In this document: positions 50,076 to 62,082 of the stretch, piece by piece
Position numbering within the stretch: position 1 is the first letter of the stretch
Layout of the letters: each line of letters opens with the position of its first letter
Source of the DNA: Conidiobolus incongruus B7586
Taxonomy: Eukaryota; Entomophthoromycota; Entomophthoromycetes; Entomophthorales; Conidiobolaceae
DNA length: 64,000 nt
Assembly (NCBI GenBank): GCA_000697335.1
Contig: JNEM01016507.1
Span: 46,286-110,285 of the forward strand
Direction: 5' to 3'
The notes under the pieces: generated by a model
The model's input: only the letters and a program-made list of their open reading frames with translations
Database searches by the model: none
What the model was told of the DNA's origin: nothing
Made by a program: the position numbers and the translations under genes

Positions 50076-53000
50076 AATTTATATTATAAAATTCAAATAC
50101 GATATAAATATAATGTTTATTTTAAAATATTTAATTAATCCAAATCAATTATAATTTACTATTAATATCATGAACTTTGAAAATGTAAAATGATTTTTGA
50201 TTCCTATATGTATATATATAACTATTATTTTATAAAAAATCAATAAAAAATATATTAATATTATATAAATTTTTGAAAATTAAAATTACTGAATTTTTTA
50301 TTCATACTACAGCACTGTATTTTTTAATATTAATATGTTTCAAAATTAATGTGATTTATATATTCTGTAATTTTTCTGAACTATTACGAGTGTTTTATTT
50401 TACTTAACTGACCACGTTCCAGACTTATGTAACTAGCTTTTAAAATTTATTAAGTTTTAACAAATATTGGACATAGTTTTCTAAGTATAACTTAAAATGA
50501 TGTTATAGTTTCTTTAGTGTATAACGAATAAATATTCAACAAACTGATTCTAATAGATCTTCAGCTTAAACAGTAATTAGATACATATAATCCATGTTTC
50601 CCAAATTTTCTCTTAATCTTAATATTAAATATGATCAACAAAACTATTATATATTAACGTAGTAAACTGAGGTATGAGCCGAAATTAAAGATTCATTGTG
50701 ATATATATAATATTGAAATATTGATTTAGAAATTGAAAGTAATATCGAACTCAAATATTTATAACTTAATATCTTGTAATAAGACAAAGCTTATTTGATT
50801 TCGGAAAGGATATAAATTATTAAATTTTTTCAAGTAACTCCCTTGCCAATATATATTGTTTGATAATTACCAAAAGTTTTAAATTGAATAATTTAAGCTC
50901 AAAATCCCTAAAATAATTAAATTATGCAAACAAAACTTAAGAGGAAGAGTAAAGCAATAAAAAAATTAGATATTTAACTCAAATTAAATAATAGAATTTA
51001 TTATTAATGACTAATAATAATTTAAAATTTTAATAAGTTACAAAATAGATCAACCATTATTTGAAAAATATTATATAAATGATACATCTGGGGAATTAAA
51101 GAGGGTATAAATATTGATTAAGGTATAAAATAAAAGGAAAAATAGTACAGTAAATTCAGTAAATAATTATAAAATTAACACACTTATTAAAACCTATAAG
51201 CAAATTATATTAATTGACCAACTATTGAATTTTAGTGGGAATTAGGATTTTCTATTTAATTGATGATATCATCGAGTATTTTACTTTTCAGAATCTGTTT
51301 TATTTGGATTCATTATTTTTCTCTTAATAACATTGAAAAATTATACCTGCCTTTAATATATTCTAGTAAAAACATGAAAACTGAGATTCATGGTCTTGGA
51401 TTAAGCAAGTCCTTTTCTGATTCATCATATAATTTCACTTCTTCTAAACAACTTTTTCATAATATCAAAATAATATATATTATGTGATTTTAATAATTGA
51501 ACAATCTGAAATGAGATATTTTAATTCTTTTGGCCAGTGAAAAAAGTGTATGAAAAACTTTGATATAATTCAGTTTGATGTCTAGGAATCGTGGAAAATT
51601 TTATTTTTTAAAATCAACTTTGCACTCAGTTTAACAAATTTTAAATATATTGAATATTCACATTAAAATTTCGCTTTACAATGTATGTAAAATAAGTTAG
51701 CAGTTTTGCATTATTGAATCATGGATGAATTTAATTCTCAGTTCTTCATCGAATTGGTTAATAGAGCTTCAATATAGTTTTCAATTGTTATGCCAAATTA
51801 TAAAAAATCTATTTTTTGGTAATATCTAATATTGAATTGATATGATTAGAAAGGGGCAATATTTTATTAAAGGCTAGCCTGGGACTTTATCTGAAAGAGC
51901 AATCACTATTACAATAATATTGATTTAGCAAAAATATTTTAAAAAAATATATTATCTAAGGATATATTCAGCAAAATAGAAATTAATTTGAATTTTTTTT
52001 TCATTAAGAAATAAAAATATATATTCCAAATAGGTGCCCAGTGTATTTTTAACTTTTAAAATATTATATGTCATTTCAAAATTAAATAAAAAATAAACAA
52101 ATAAAAACCTGTTAAGACAATTTATTATTATTATTATTTAAGAAAACCTGTATTCATGGTATTTACCATTATTCGATCTGAAAGTTAAAATATTGATTTA
52201 ATCGAAAACTAATACTATTTCTTTATACTTGGAAAAATTAAAAAATTTAATCATTCAAATGCCTTTTAAAGCTATTTATTCTAAGCTATTTTTTTCCAAT
52301 GAATTACCATGGATAATATAAAATATTGTTATATTACTAAAGAGTAGTAATTATAAATATTATCAAAGGCTGTTAAGTCAAAAGATCAGGCTCTATTATG
52401 ATATTAAACATTTTCTCCATATGTGGATCCTTGAGATTTCATTGGCTTTTTACTGATAATAAATCTTTATACTAAAACCTAGAATTAAATGAAATTGATT
52501 GTAAATAAAGCAAATAAATAAATTAATACAGGTATTATACTGAGAATAGATAATATCTAATATTTTGTATGGTAATTAATAATATAAATTCAATTATATT
52601 AAATATAATTGATATTATAACATAATTTTAGCTCTTCTCGAAAAATATTTCATTAATGAATATATATTTTGATCATTATTTATCAATATCAATTATTGAT
52701 GAATATTTGTATCAATGGCTTTAATAAATTATATTATATATTAATTTTGTTTTAAAACTCAAATAAAAAATTTTTCATCTATTCAATATTATTGAGATCA
52801 TAAAATCACAAAATTTAACAAAAAATTATACCATAATAATACCATCTACTCTATTAATCTTATTAAATACATTTCTTCCTTTATATTTTTAATTATTGAT
52901 TATTGAACTTATAAATTGTATAATTTTAATATGATAAATTATTGTTTTGGTGATATTTTACAAGGTTAGAAGTTTGATATAAAATAATCGAGTTATATGT

Positions 53001-53700
53001 ATTGTTTCAGTTCATATTATATTATTTGGTTTTTCATAATTCATTAAATATTTTTTAATTTTTTAATAAAATATTGAATATATGAGATATAAAATATTAA
53101 GAAATTCCAGGGTTAATTTTCATTGATTCAATACTTGCTTTGTCAATTAATTAATATAAATTTAGTAAAAATGATATATACATCAATATTTTTGATATAT
53201 ATAAAACTTTTTTAAATACGATTTCAACCATATGAAAATATAATAATTTTATATTTCAAAACAAATTGCAAAGCTTGAAAGCATATAAAGAAATACATGA
53301 AATAATATTTCAATATATTACTTGAAAATAACAAATAATAATTGATAAAAAAAGTAATTTAAACAAAAATAGAGCCAAATTACTAAGAAATGATAATGAT
53401 TAATAATGTTACTAAAATAATATTCAAATTTAAAAAGAACCATATATGATTTATATATCAATCAAAAAAATAAATTATACAATATAAAACCTCAAGTTGA
53501 GCATATGAATTAATATAGATTTATCATTTAAGGATACAAAGGTATATAATAATATAAAATATTTATTTTACAGTAATTGATTTAAGATTAAACATAATTT
53601 AAAATATTTCAGGGTTTTAAGAATATAATTGAAGTTGAATAATAGTTAAATATTAAACTGGCGATAAAAATTCTAACAATCAATTAGCTTAATAATAGTA
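50076..53700. other. AT-rich intergenic DNA
   Basis: No supported gene. The open frame at 51260-51487 has no family match, promoter or codon signature. A short ATT run lies near 52122-52137. Confidence 0.5.
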
Positions 53701-54934
53701 TTACCATAGAATCAAAAAAATGGGAAATTTTTTAATTTCTGATTTTTCAAACATATTATTAGTTTCAAATAAAAAAAATAATTTTTAAAATTAGTTATTT
53801 AATTTAATCATACTTAAACCAAATAGTGACTATCAAAAGTCTTGTATTTTAGTATCAATAAAACTTAACCATAAACTCTCTAAAATCATTCAAATTTACA
53901 AGCAACTTTTAGTAATGAAATATTATCTAAATCAATAATTTATCACTAGGTAAATTACTTTAAGGCTAGGAGAGAAATTATCTAAAACCTACCAAAATCT
54001 AAAAGACTAATTTTAATTATTACTCTTTTAATTATTAATAAAGTGAAAAAATATATTGAAAAAGACCTTTTTATTTCAGCTAGAAAATTATCAAGACACT
54101 TTAATATTAGTCAGATAAGTATTTTATATATATCAAAGTTTAAATTAAAATTAATTAATAAAAATATAAAATAAGTACCTTATAATTTAACTAAAGCTTA
54201 AAAAAAAGCTAGAGTAGCTATTACTAAACAAAACTTACTAAGGTATAGCTAGAAACCAAGGCTTTTACAGCAAATTATTTTAATTGATGAATCCTAGGTT
54301 CTTTTGTATAATCTTTTACTAAAACATAAATCAAAGTGTTAGATTAAGCTAAATTAACTCCCTTTATAAATTCCTTTAAATAAATACTTTATTAATAAGC
54401 AAATGTTAATTATTATAATAATTTATAATAGCATATGCTATTCTTATTTAGTTTTTAAAGGAAAAACAATTAATAGTAAACTTTATATTTCTTTTTTAAA
54501 TAAAACTATTTCAAATTAGTATTCTCAATATAATTTTAGAAAACTTATTATTTTATATAATAATTATAGAATATATAAATTTAAAATTATAAAAAACTTT
54601 CTAATTAAAAATAGCTAGAAAGAACTACCACATCTAGTATATTATTTAGATAATAACCTATGTAATTATAATTGTTTTAGATAATTAAAAAACCAGCTTA
54701 TAAGAAAGAAAATTTCTACAGGAAAATTTAATTGATTTATAAAACATCAAATTTCAGTTTTTAATAAAAAGAACTATTTTTTAAATATTAGATCTTTGTT
54801 AAAAGTATAGCAAAAAGTTATTAGAAATAAAGGTAATTATTAATTTTATAATATATATTGATTTTTACTTTCTATATATTAAAACATATTTTTTTTAATC
54901 ATAAAAAATACCTATTATTTAAATTACAAAGTAA
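53701..54934 (+). mobile_element. Mariner/Tc1-type DNA transposon, full length but dead (family 1)
   Basis: A 1234-base copy flanked by TA dinucleotides (53699-53700 and 54935-54936). It begins TTACCATAGAAT and ends ATTACAAAGTAA, with the ATGGGAAATTTTTT inner part of the terminal repeat at 53719. The plus strand shows the transposase relic in order. The helix-turn-helix region includes SARKLSRHFNISQISIL. The first catalytic site reads IDES then a stop where Trp is usual. Next comes KGKTINSKLYISFLNKTI near the second site. The third-site region reads LPHLVYYLDNNLCNYNCF, with Asn where the third Asp is expected (GAT to AAT). Many stops stand at presumed Gln and Trp codons. It aligns throughout with the copy at 7884-9200 in the opposite direction. 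Confidence 0.87.
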
Positions 54935-55573
54935 TAATATTATAAATAATTTGTTTCATTTTATAAAACATAAAATTTTTTATGAAAAAATCATCAAATT
55001 AATAGATATTCAAACTCTTAAAAACAAAATTAAAATTTTAGTCTATGAGTTAATTAAATTATATAGATAATTCCTATATATTGATTCAAGTTTTAAAATT
55101 AATAAATTATTAAATAATTTAATAAAGCTATTAAATCAAGTTTCAAATTCCAAAATAAATATTAAGGTTAATAGAATCTATACTTGTGATATCTATATTC
55201 ATTATTTGATTAAAAAGTTCAGATACTCACTATTTGATTGAATATGCTAATTAATTATATGTATTTTATTTGTTAAGGGACAAGATCTCAAAGTTCTTGA
55301 TATATTTTATTATATTAACATTTATTGTTCAATTTAAAGATTAATTTATTCCATATGACATCATATGGACCCACGTTTCATTTTATATTAGAATTAATAA
55401 AAAATATATTGAATTCACTTAATAAACACAGCCCTTTCTTTGTTCTTTTAATTTCCTCTTATAATTAACGATATTCTTGATTATTTGTTTAATCACTATA
55501 TAATACTTTAATTACAAAACTATTTCTATCATTTACTACCTGCATTTGATACTATCTACTAGTTTGAACCATC
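54935..55573. other. AT-rich intergenic DNA
   Basis: Nothing recognisable. An open frame at 54858-55070 runs across the transposon end and is chance. Confidence 0.45.
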
Positions 55574-55810
55574 TTAATCATAAATCAAAGTTATATTATT
55601 TCCATTCGGGATTAAAGTTACTATAACCAGATTCGCTAAGAGTATTAATGCCAGCTCCAATATTTCGCCATGATGATCAGAGACATAAGTGATTATGTGA
55701 TCTATAACTTTAGGGGCCATGAGGACCAGTTGGGTCGCAATGGCCATCCGATTGGGTTCATCATATGGGATTAACTGTAAATTGGGTAGATTAAAACGAA
55801 TGAGAGACAT
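55574..55810 (-). CDS. Hypothetical short protein, weakly F-box-like
   Basis: A 78-residue frame from ATG at 55810 to TAA. Its codon use (CCC, CTG, GCC, GCG) is unlike the surrounding AT-rich DNA, which argues that it is, or recently was, a gene. The segment MAPKVIDHIITYVSDHHGEI followed by LELALILL resembles the first helices of fungal F-box-like proteins, but it is short and lacks a clear second half. I cannot assign a function. It could be the surviving first exon of a larger gene. Confidence 0.4.
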   Translation of the reverse strand: MSLIRFNLPNLQLIPYDEPNRMAIATQLVLMAPKVIDHIITYVSDHHGEILELALILLANLVIVTLIPNGNNITLIYD

Positions 55811-56629
55811 ATTATAAAATTATGTAACAGTAAGTAAAAATAAATATGAAAAGAAATTGTAGTGAATGGATTTTATTATTCAGATAAGTAAGTGGTATGG
55901 TATAACTAGTGATAAGTTAGTGGGTGCTTTCAGTAACACCAAGGCAGAGGTGTTACACTTGGAAGTGATAGATATGGAAGAGGATAATTGGTAGTAAAAT
56001 TGTAATTTTGAATATGAACCAAAGATCAAGCTTCCATGATAGAAGCTACTGGTATATTTAAAGGTATTTTAAGAGTTTGCAGAGATGTGGCTGTGCAATG
56101 TGTGTCCTTGTGATGGTTCACGGGACTGGTTCCTTAATCTTGTTTATCCGAGGGAACAGGATGCGACAGTTACTTTCTACTTTATTTCAAAGTCTTCCTC
56201 TGCACTATTGTTTTCCCTTGAATACAAGGCTATTTTCTATTATTACTCACTTCTACTTACATTATCAAAAATTTCAATATTCTTCAATATAGTTATATAG
56301 ACCAAAATAAATTGATCGAATTTTAATATATCATCTTTTTTGATTTAATGTATATATTTCCTAATATACGATATAAATTTTTAAATTATATTACTTACTA
56401 CTATAAATTTTAAATACCAATAAAATAATATTAAAATTATGTTGATTGAAATACTAATATGTAAACTGAATTATTATACCAAATAAATGTTTTAGATCAA
56501 TTCTTATAAAGGTTATATATTTTAAGAATGTTATATTTTAAATCAAATAAATGGAGAAAGCTATAGTAAAACTTGAGTCATTGTTTCAAATAAAACTATA
56601 TTTCAAATTCAACTATATAATATTTGTGG
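55811..56629. other. Higher-GC island with a perfect hairpin; no sure gene
   Basis: A hairpin lies at 55933-55956: GTAACACC and GGTGTTAC around an eight-base loop. From 56077 to 56300 two overlapping plus-strand frames are open; one reads WFLNLVYPREQDATVTFYF and the other is Leu/Arg-rich. Neither is recognisable. GC there suggests a decayed gene rather than plain intergenic DNA. Confidence 0.35.
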
Positions 56630-57861
56630 CCTTATTTTACAGTTATAATATTATTTTTATCATTATTCTAAAAATTATTAGGTAAGTACACAATGTAAAA
56701 AAGAAATATAAAATTAATATTTTTTCATTATTTTTAACCTATTGCCATATTTTTGTGAAACTTCTAATATTTAAAAATAGTTCTTTTTTAAACACTGGAA
56801 TTTCTGGTTTTATAAATAAATTTAGATTATTTGTTAATTTTTATCTTTTTATAGCTTTACCTTTAAAATTCCTAAAATTAATATAATGGCAAGTTTATAA
56901 ACAAATGAATAAATTTGATATAATAACTTATTATATATATATTTTATAGTTTAAATTATATGTAATTTAAAAATATTATGAAAATATCAAGAATAATTTT
57001 ATATTAAAAATATTGTTAAAATTACCAAAAATAATAAATTTACCATTAACTGTGTTATTTCAAATTAACCAAATAAAAAAATATATAAAGTAATGGTTTA
57101 TAATAGTAATTAATTTATATCCACAAATACTATTCTTTATAATAATTTATAAATAATTTTAACTATACCTAATGTTTCATTTTGTTTTTAGCTAAATAGT
57201 TATATAAAAAACCATAATTCATTAATTACTATGATTGACAATAAAATAATATATTTTATGATATTTTAATAATTTTTTTAATTATATATAATTTAGTTTT
57301 GAATATTTTATTGAAATATATACTATATATTTTATGTTTTTATTGATTAAACCAATTTTGAACTTGGGTATATAATATATTTATATGATTTATATTAAAC
57401 TAACTTGATAATATTCTATCTAAAAATTAATTAATTTTTTCAAACTTTTTTATTTTTTTTAATTATTAAAATAATAATAAAAATTAGTTGCCCATATTTT
57501 GACAAATTTTGGATAATTTGATTTCCAAATCTAATGTAATAACCTAGTGATAAACGATAATTTTGGATATTAAGTTATTACTATAAGCTGCTTATTAATT
57601 TTACAGGATTTTGGAGGGATTTTGTTTTAGTTTTAAATATATCAAAATAAAAGACTTAGGATTAACATTATCTGGCTTAATATTGGTTAAATATATTTTT
57701 AATCCATTAAAAAGTTGATGAAAAATTTGTAATAAATGAATACAGATATATTTTAAACTATAAATACTCCTATTTGGTTTGCAACAAATTTTAATTGAAA
57801 ACTATTAATTTATTAGGAAATGAGTAATTTGAAAAATTTAATATCTGAATTTTCGCAGTAA
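56630..57861 (-). mobile_element. Mariner/Tc1-type DNA transposon, diverged family-1 relative, dead
   Basis: The minus strand aligns with the 7.9-kb and 53.7-kb copies over nearly its full length. Read inward from 57861 it starts TTACTGCGAAAATTCAG, a version of the family terminal repeat, next to a TA target site (57862-57863). The other end, near 56630, is placed by alignment only. Shared blocks include the sequence before the helix-turn-helix and a C-terminal FIKPEIPVFKKELFLNIR segment (FIKHQISVFNKKNYFLNIR in the 53.7-kb copy). It is more distant than those two are from each other, so it is an older insertion or a separate subfamily. Multiple stops are present. Confidence 0.72.
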
Positions 57862-58895
57862 TACATTAAATTTTATTTACTAAAACTAATTTTCGAAAAT
57901 ATCAGGTAAAGTTAAATATATTAAATTCATATTTTCACGTGGTTTCAGTGTAAGGTTTAATTGGACATTATTAATAAATTTTGTTCATTATAAAAATATT
58001 TTAATTATTATGATATTAAAATCCTATATTAGTAATACTTGATTGGATATTATGAAATTTAATCATGATACGAAAATTGTAAATTAGGAAACAAATTCAG
58101 TAATTTTCAAAATATACTAATTGAAATTGATTAAAAAAGTAATATAAAAACCAGTACAAAATCAGAAAAATATAAATTATTCAAAAAATTTTTTTATATA
58201 ATATTAATCATAATCTTTGAACCAAATTCAATTTTATAATATAAAATGATAAAGTTACTCCCGTTTGATTATATTTTAGATTATGAGTTTGCATCAGATA
58301 AACTGATAAGATGAAAATTTAAAAATGATTTTTACAGGTATTTTATGGAGATATTTAGAATATTACTTGATTACAATTAATTTTTAACAATAGCATTTTT
58401 CTTTTTTATTTTATACTTACAAAATTTTAATGTTATATATATTATAATATGTTTATAACATATATATTTAGGATTAATATATTTATTTATGATCATAAAT
58501 GCAATTACAATATCATAAATTAGTAACACATTATTAATTTCAATTTTTAAATAATTGTTGATATTAAACAGATTTGATTTTATTTAAAGTTTGGGTTTTT
58601 ATTTATATTTAATAAATATTAGCAACTGGTTCATTTGGAATATATTAAATATGTAATATCAATAACTATTAATTATTACGCATTTAAATTAATACTTTTT
58701 ATATTAAAATCATTTATTGATACATAAAATTTCTATAAAGTTACTTGATTAATAAATCATCGAATTTGATTGTAATAAATATTGAATAATTGTATATTGA
58801 TGAAATTCAAATCTTTTGAATTTAACGCTATATATTTAACACATTCAAAACAGTATGCACTTAGATTAACTATGGAATAAGGAGCAACTTGATAT
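57862..58895. other. AT-rich intergenic DNA
   Basis: No supported gene. Confidence 0.5.
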
Positions 58896-59453
58896 TTATT
58901 TATTTAATTCATCTGAATGATTGTTTTGATTATTTACAATTGAAGTTGGGGATGAGAATGGATAAGATGGGATATAAGTTTCATCATCGATTAAAAATTG
59001 GGGAATATGAGATAGATGAGTCAATGAATTCCAATCATAACTAACAGATTCTATTGGTAGATGATTTGAATAAAATGATAAATTTGAGGGTATTGAATTT
59101 TTCAGATCATTTTCATTCTGTAAGGAATTAAATGATAATTCTGGCACCTGCATTGTTGTGGGTTGATGATAATTAAAGCAAGTACTTGGATAAGCTAAGT
59201 TAGGACTTGTCTTTAAGTTTGATTGATTTGATGCTAAGACCGATTCACAGTATTCAACCATTGTATCTACTTTGGTTTTGGGACCTCTTCTTTTACGAAT
59301 AATCATATAGGTACAGGGTATATTCTTCTTTTTACAATTTTTACATTGCATTAAATTCCTATCACATTTAACTCGATTTAGTTTACAACGATCGCAGGGA
59401 TAAGGAGAGAGAGTTGAATCTGTATGATTGGATTCATTTGAAGATTTTGACAT
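58896..59453 (-). CDS. Short Zn2Cys6 zinc-cluster DNA-binding protein (subgroup 2)
   Basis: Intronless, 185 residues, starting MSKSSNES. Cysteines 20, 23, 30, 37, 40 and 47 form the binuclear zinc cluster with basic KLNRVK between ligands two and three. Then follow RKRRGPKTKVDTMVEYCE and SVLASNQS, shared almost word for word with the 62-kb protein. The tail (LPIESVSYDWNSLTHLSHIP) keeps the YDWNSL motif of that neighbour. A TATA-like box lies 48 bases before the ATG, and a CCAAT plus a conserved upstream block follow. The pair at 59 and 62 kb has the same direction and a 2-kb gap, so it is a tandem duplication. A role as a transcription regulator is inferred from the domain. Confidence 0.9.
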   Translation of the reverse strand: MSKSSNESNHTDSTLSPYPCDRCKLNRVKCDRNLMQCKNCKKKNIPCTYMIIRKRRGPKTKVDTMVEYCESVLASNQSNLKTSPNLAYPSTCFNYHQPTTMQVPELSFNSLQNENDLKNSIPSNLSFYSNHLPIESVSYDWNSLTHLSHIPQFLIDDETYIPSYPFSSPTSIVNNQNNHSDELNK

Positions 59454-59500
59454 TAATATTTCAAATTTTCTTAAAATCTTTACACACTTTACTCTTTAAT

Positions 59501-59508
59501 TTATATAT
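59501..59508 (-). promoter_or_regulatory. TATA-like box of the 59-kb zinc-cluster gene
   Basis: ATATATAA on the minus strand, 48 bases before the ATG at 59453. The equivalent box before the 62-kb gene is at nearly the same distance. Confidence 0.55.
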
Positions 59509-59563
59509 TTCAAAAAAACTTATTCAAATCAGCAAACCAGTAATTAATCATATATATCATTGA

Positions 59564-59618
59564 TTTAATTGGCTAGAAATTAACGTCCATTGAATATTTG
59601 CAAAGTTGCACAGTTTGT
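59564..59618 (-). promoter_or_regulatory. Conserved upstream block with CCAAT box (59-kb gene)
   Basis: It contains ATTGG (CCAAT in gene sense, 59568-59572), then GAAATTAA, TCCATT, and AATATTTGCAAAGT followed by GCACAGTTT. The same order and spacing occur at 62148-62199 before the paralogue, although the sequence between this block and the TATA box has diverged. Confidence 0.6.
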
Positions 59619-61488
59619 GAAATCTGCAAAATATCCTTTTACTTATGATTTAATATGCATAAATTGCGATATTTAATCTAATCACTTCAATCCTATAATC
59701 AAACCGGATTTCTTTTGATAATAATTAAATTTCATTTGGTAAAAATAGGAAAAAAGAATAATTAGTAAATTTGCGCATATTGAATAAGGACGTTTGAAAA
59801 TATCAATCAGATAATCCACTATGTTACTAATCGAAAAGTAAGTATAATATTTAGGTAAAAGATATCAATTTATATCCTTACGTGATAATATTGTTTTGAT
59901 AATGACAATCAAATTCTTATCTTCACAGTTATCAATAATTTATATAATTTTTTCAAGATGGTCAAAAATTTCTTTTTTGTGTATCCTTAATATGCATGAA
60001 TTTGCAATTTCGGATTAAAAAACCAGTTTGATAGGAATGCATGCAATTATATCATATTAATATCATGATATCATAACTATTAATTATATCATTTTGTTAA
60101 AATTTTTAATACTGAATTTAAGTTTTTTGAATATTTATTACTGGATACCATAATAATTTCGTTGTTCAATATCTATATTATTAATCCAAAGTATAAAGTA
60201 ATATAAATTAAAAAATATTAATATAATTTTAAAATTAATTAAAATAAAAATATGTTAATAACAACTGAATATTTCAATTTAAATCGGATTTGAATTTTGC
60301 TAATGTTAGATTGAATTTCAATTCAAAAAATTGGTGTCTGTTTTATCACAGCTAATTTACTTATTGAATTTCGGATATTACTTTTAGGTTTTCTCAACTA
60401 CAATTCTTTCTTTTTTTAGTTGTGCGAATTTAAAATTAGCTTATTTTTAGAAGTCTAAAGAATAAAAAGATAATATTTACAATTCAGTATATTTTTTGCA
60501 TTAAAATAATTCAATATTTTATACTATGAACCAAGAGTAATTCAAACTATATTAGTGTAATTAAACCTTACATTTTTTATGGTAAATTACGATTATTTTT
60601 GAATATGAGAAAAATTAAAGAACTTGGTTATTCAAAATAAATTATAACAAAAAAATTACGAAATATGAATTGAATTAATATCTTTAATTCAATCAAAATA
60701 ATTGAAATCTTATGAACCAAGGTAAATATCTACTATACATAGTTTAATATAGCTTCCAAGGTTTGCAATTTAAGTATATTTTTATATCTTTTGAATAATT
60801 TAAAATCAATAACCTATTATATTATATAGGATGAAAAATGATTATTTTTCAACAAATATATATAATCATGTAATAATTAATTGTTGTTGTAATATTTAAA
60901 TTATCATTAAAAAATTTAAATAATTAAAAGATTTTGAGAGAATTTTATGATAAGCTATATATAAATAATAGGCTACATGTAACTCTTTAAGGTGTTATCA
61001 TTTACTATATATACATAAATTTCTAAAACATTTGATCAATTTCGCTCACTGTAGCATTTTACTTTTGTAAATTAGAATATTAGTTAAAAATATTAATTAA
61101 ATTTTAATTATGGTGGTATTTTTTTTAAATCCAAGCATGTTTAATACAGTTGAATGATTTTTATAACTATTTTACATTTAAATTTAACCAAATTCAAATG
61201 ATTTCGGTTTATTATCAAAACTATGATTATATTAAAATAAGAATATATAATTTTTATGTTACAGAAATAAATTATAAATTGTGTTGAATTTTAAACTATA
61301 TGTTGTTATATTGAATTTAACGTTTTGTTAAAATTTATAAAATAATGGATCATATGTTAACGTTTGAAGTGGTAAAGAATATTTCAAGCTTGAAAAGATA
61401 GCATGTATCAAATTAATGGTTATCTTTTTTAGTTTAAGTGGAACACAAATTTATTATCAATCTTGTTTAATTCTAAATATGGAATTTT
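59619..61488. other. AT-rich DNA between the two tandem zinc-cluster genes
   Basis: No supported gene. A GCAATTTCGGATTAAAAAAC word near 60004 recalls words near other zinc-cluster promoters. Confidence 0.45.
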
Positions 61489-62037
61489 TTAATTCATTTG
61501 AAAATTGTTTTGATAGTGTACAGTAAAATTGGAGAGTGATGATGGGTAAGGTGTGATAAATGGTTCACAGTCCATTAAATCTAGGTTGAATTGAGGTATT
61601 TGAGCTAACGAATTCCAGTCATAGCTTCCCAATGTCAATGGATTATAATTGGGATAAAATGAAAAACCTGATGGTATCAGATTATTTAATTGATCATAAC
61701 TTAAATAGTTATTTTGTATTACAGGTATTGGTAATGTTGAGGACAGCTGATCATTGTTCAGATCAGAGCCTGGGCTAGATGAGATATGGTTTGTTTTTAT
61801 AGCTGATTTACTAGATGCTAATACTGATTCACAATATTCAACCATTGTATCAACTTTGGTTTTAGGACCTCTTCTTTTACGAATATTCGTATAAGTGCAT
61901 GGAACATTTTTTTTATTACAGTTTTGACACTGTTTTAAATTTCTATCGCATTTTATATGACTTGATTTACACTGATCGCAGGGATGAAGAGCAAGAAATT
62001 CATCATGCAAAACCGATTGTTTTGGTGATTTGGGCAT
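61489..62037 (-). CDS. Short Zn2Cys6 zinc-cluster DNA-binding protein (subgroup 2)
   Basis: Intronless, 182 residues, starting MPKSPKQS. Cysteines 20, 23, 30, 37, 40 and 47 are spaced as in the 59-kb protein. However, the segment between ligands two and three is KSSHIK rather than KLNRVK, and the Arg after the first Asp is Gln (CDQC). These are positions that contact DNA in this family, so its target preference may have changed. RKRRGPKTKVDTMVEYCE and SVLAS follow, nearly identical to the neighbour. The tail keeps YDWNSLAQIPQF. The TATA-like box is 46 bases upstream, with the conserved CCAAT block beyond it. Opposite-strand open frames here are shadows. Confidence 0.9.
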   Translation of the reverse strand: MPKSPKQSVLHDEFLALHPCDQCKSSHIKCDRNLKQCQNCNKKNVPCTYTNIRKRRGPKTKVDTMVEYCESVLASSKSAIKTNHISSSPGSDLNNDQLSSTLPIPVIQNNYLSYDQLNNLIPSGFSFYPNYNPLTLGSYDWNSLAQIPQFNLDLMDCEPFITPYPSSLSNFTVHYQNNFQMN

Positions 62038-62082
62038 TGTTATTTGAAATTTTTATAATATTGATATACTCACAGTCCTTTG

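Noticed and set aside
51260-51487. Plus-strand open frame of 75 codons with a hydrophobic start
   Set aside because: A weak signal-like start but no supporting promoter, codon signature or homology; could not be told from chance.
54858-55070. Plus-strand open frame of 70 codons
   Set aside because: Starts inside the mariner copy and crosses its end into flanking DNA.
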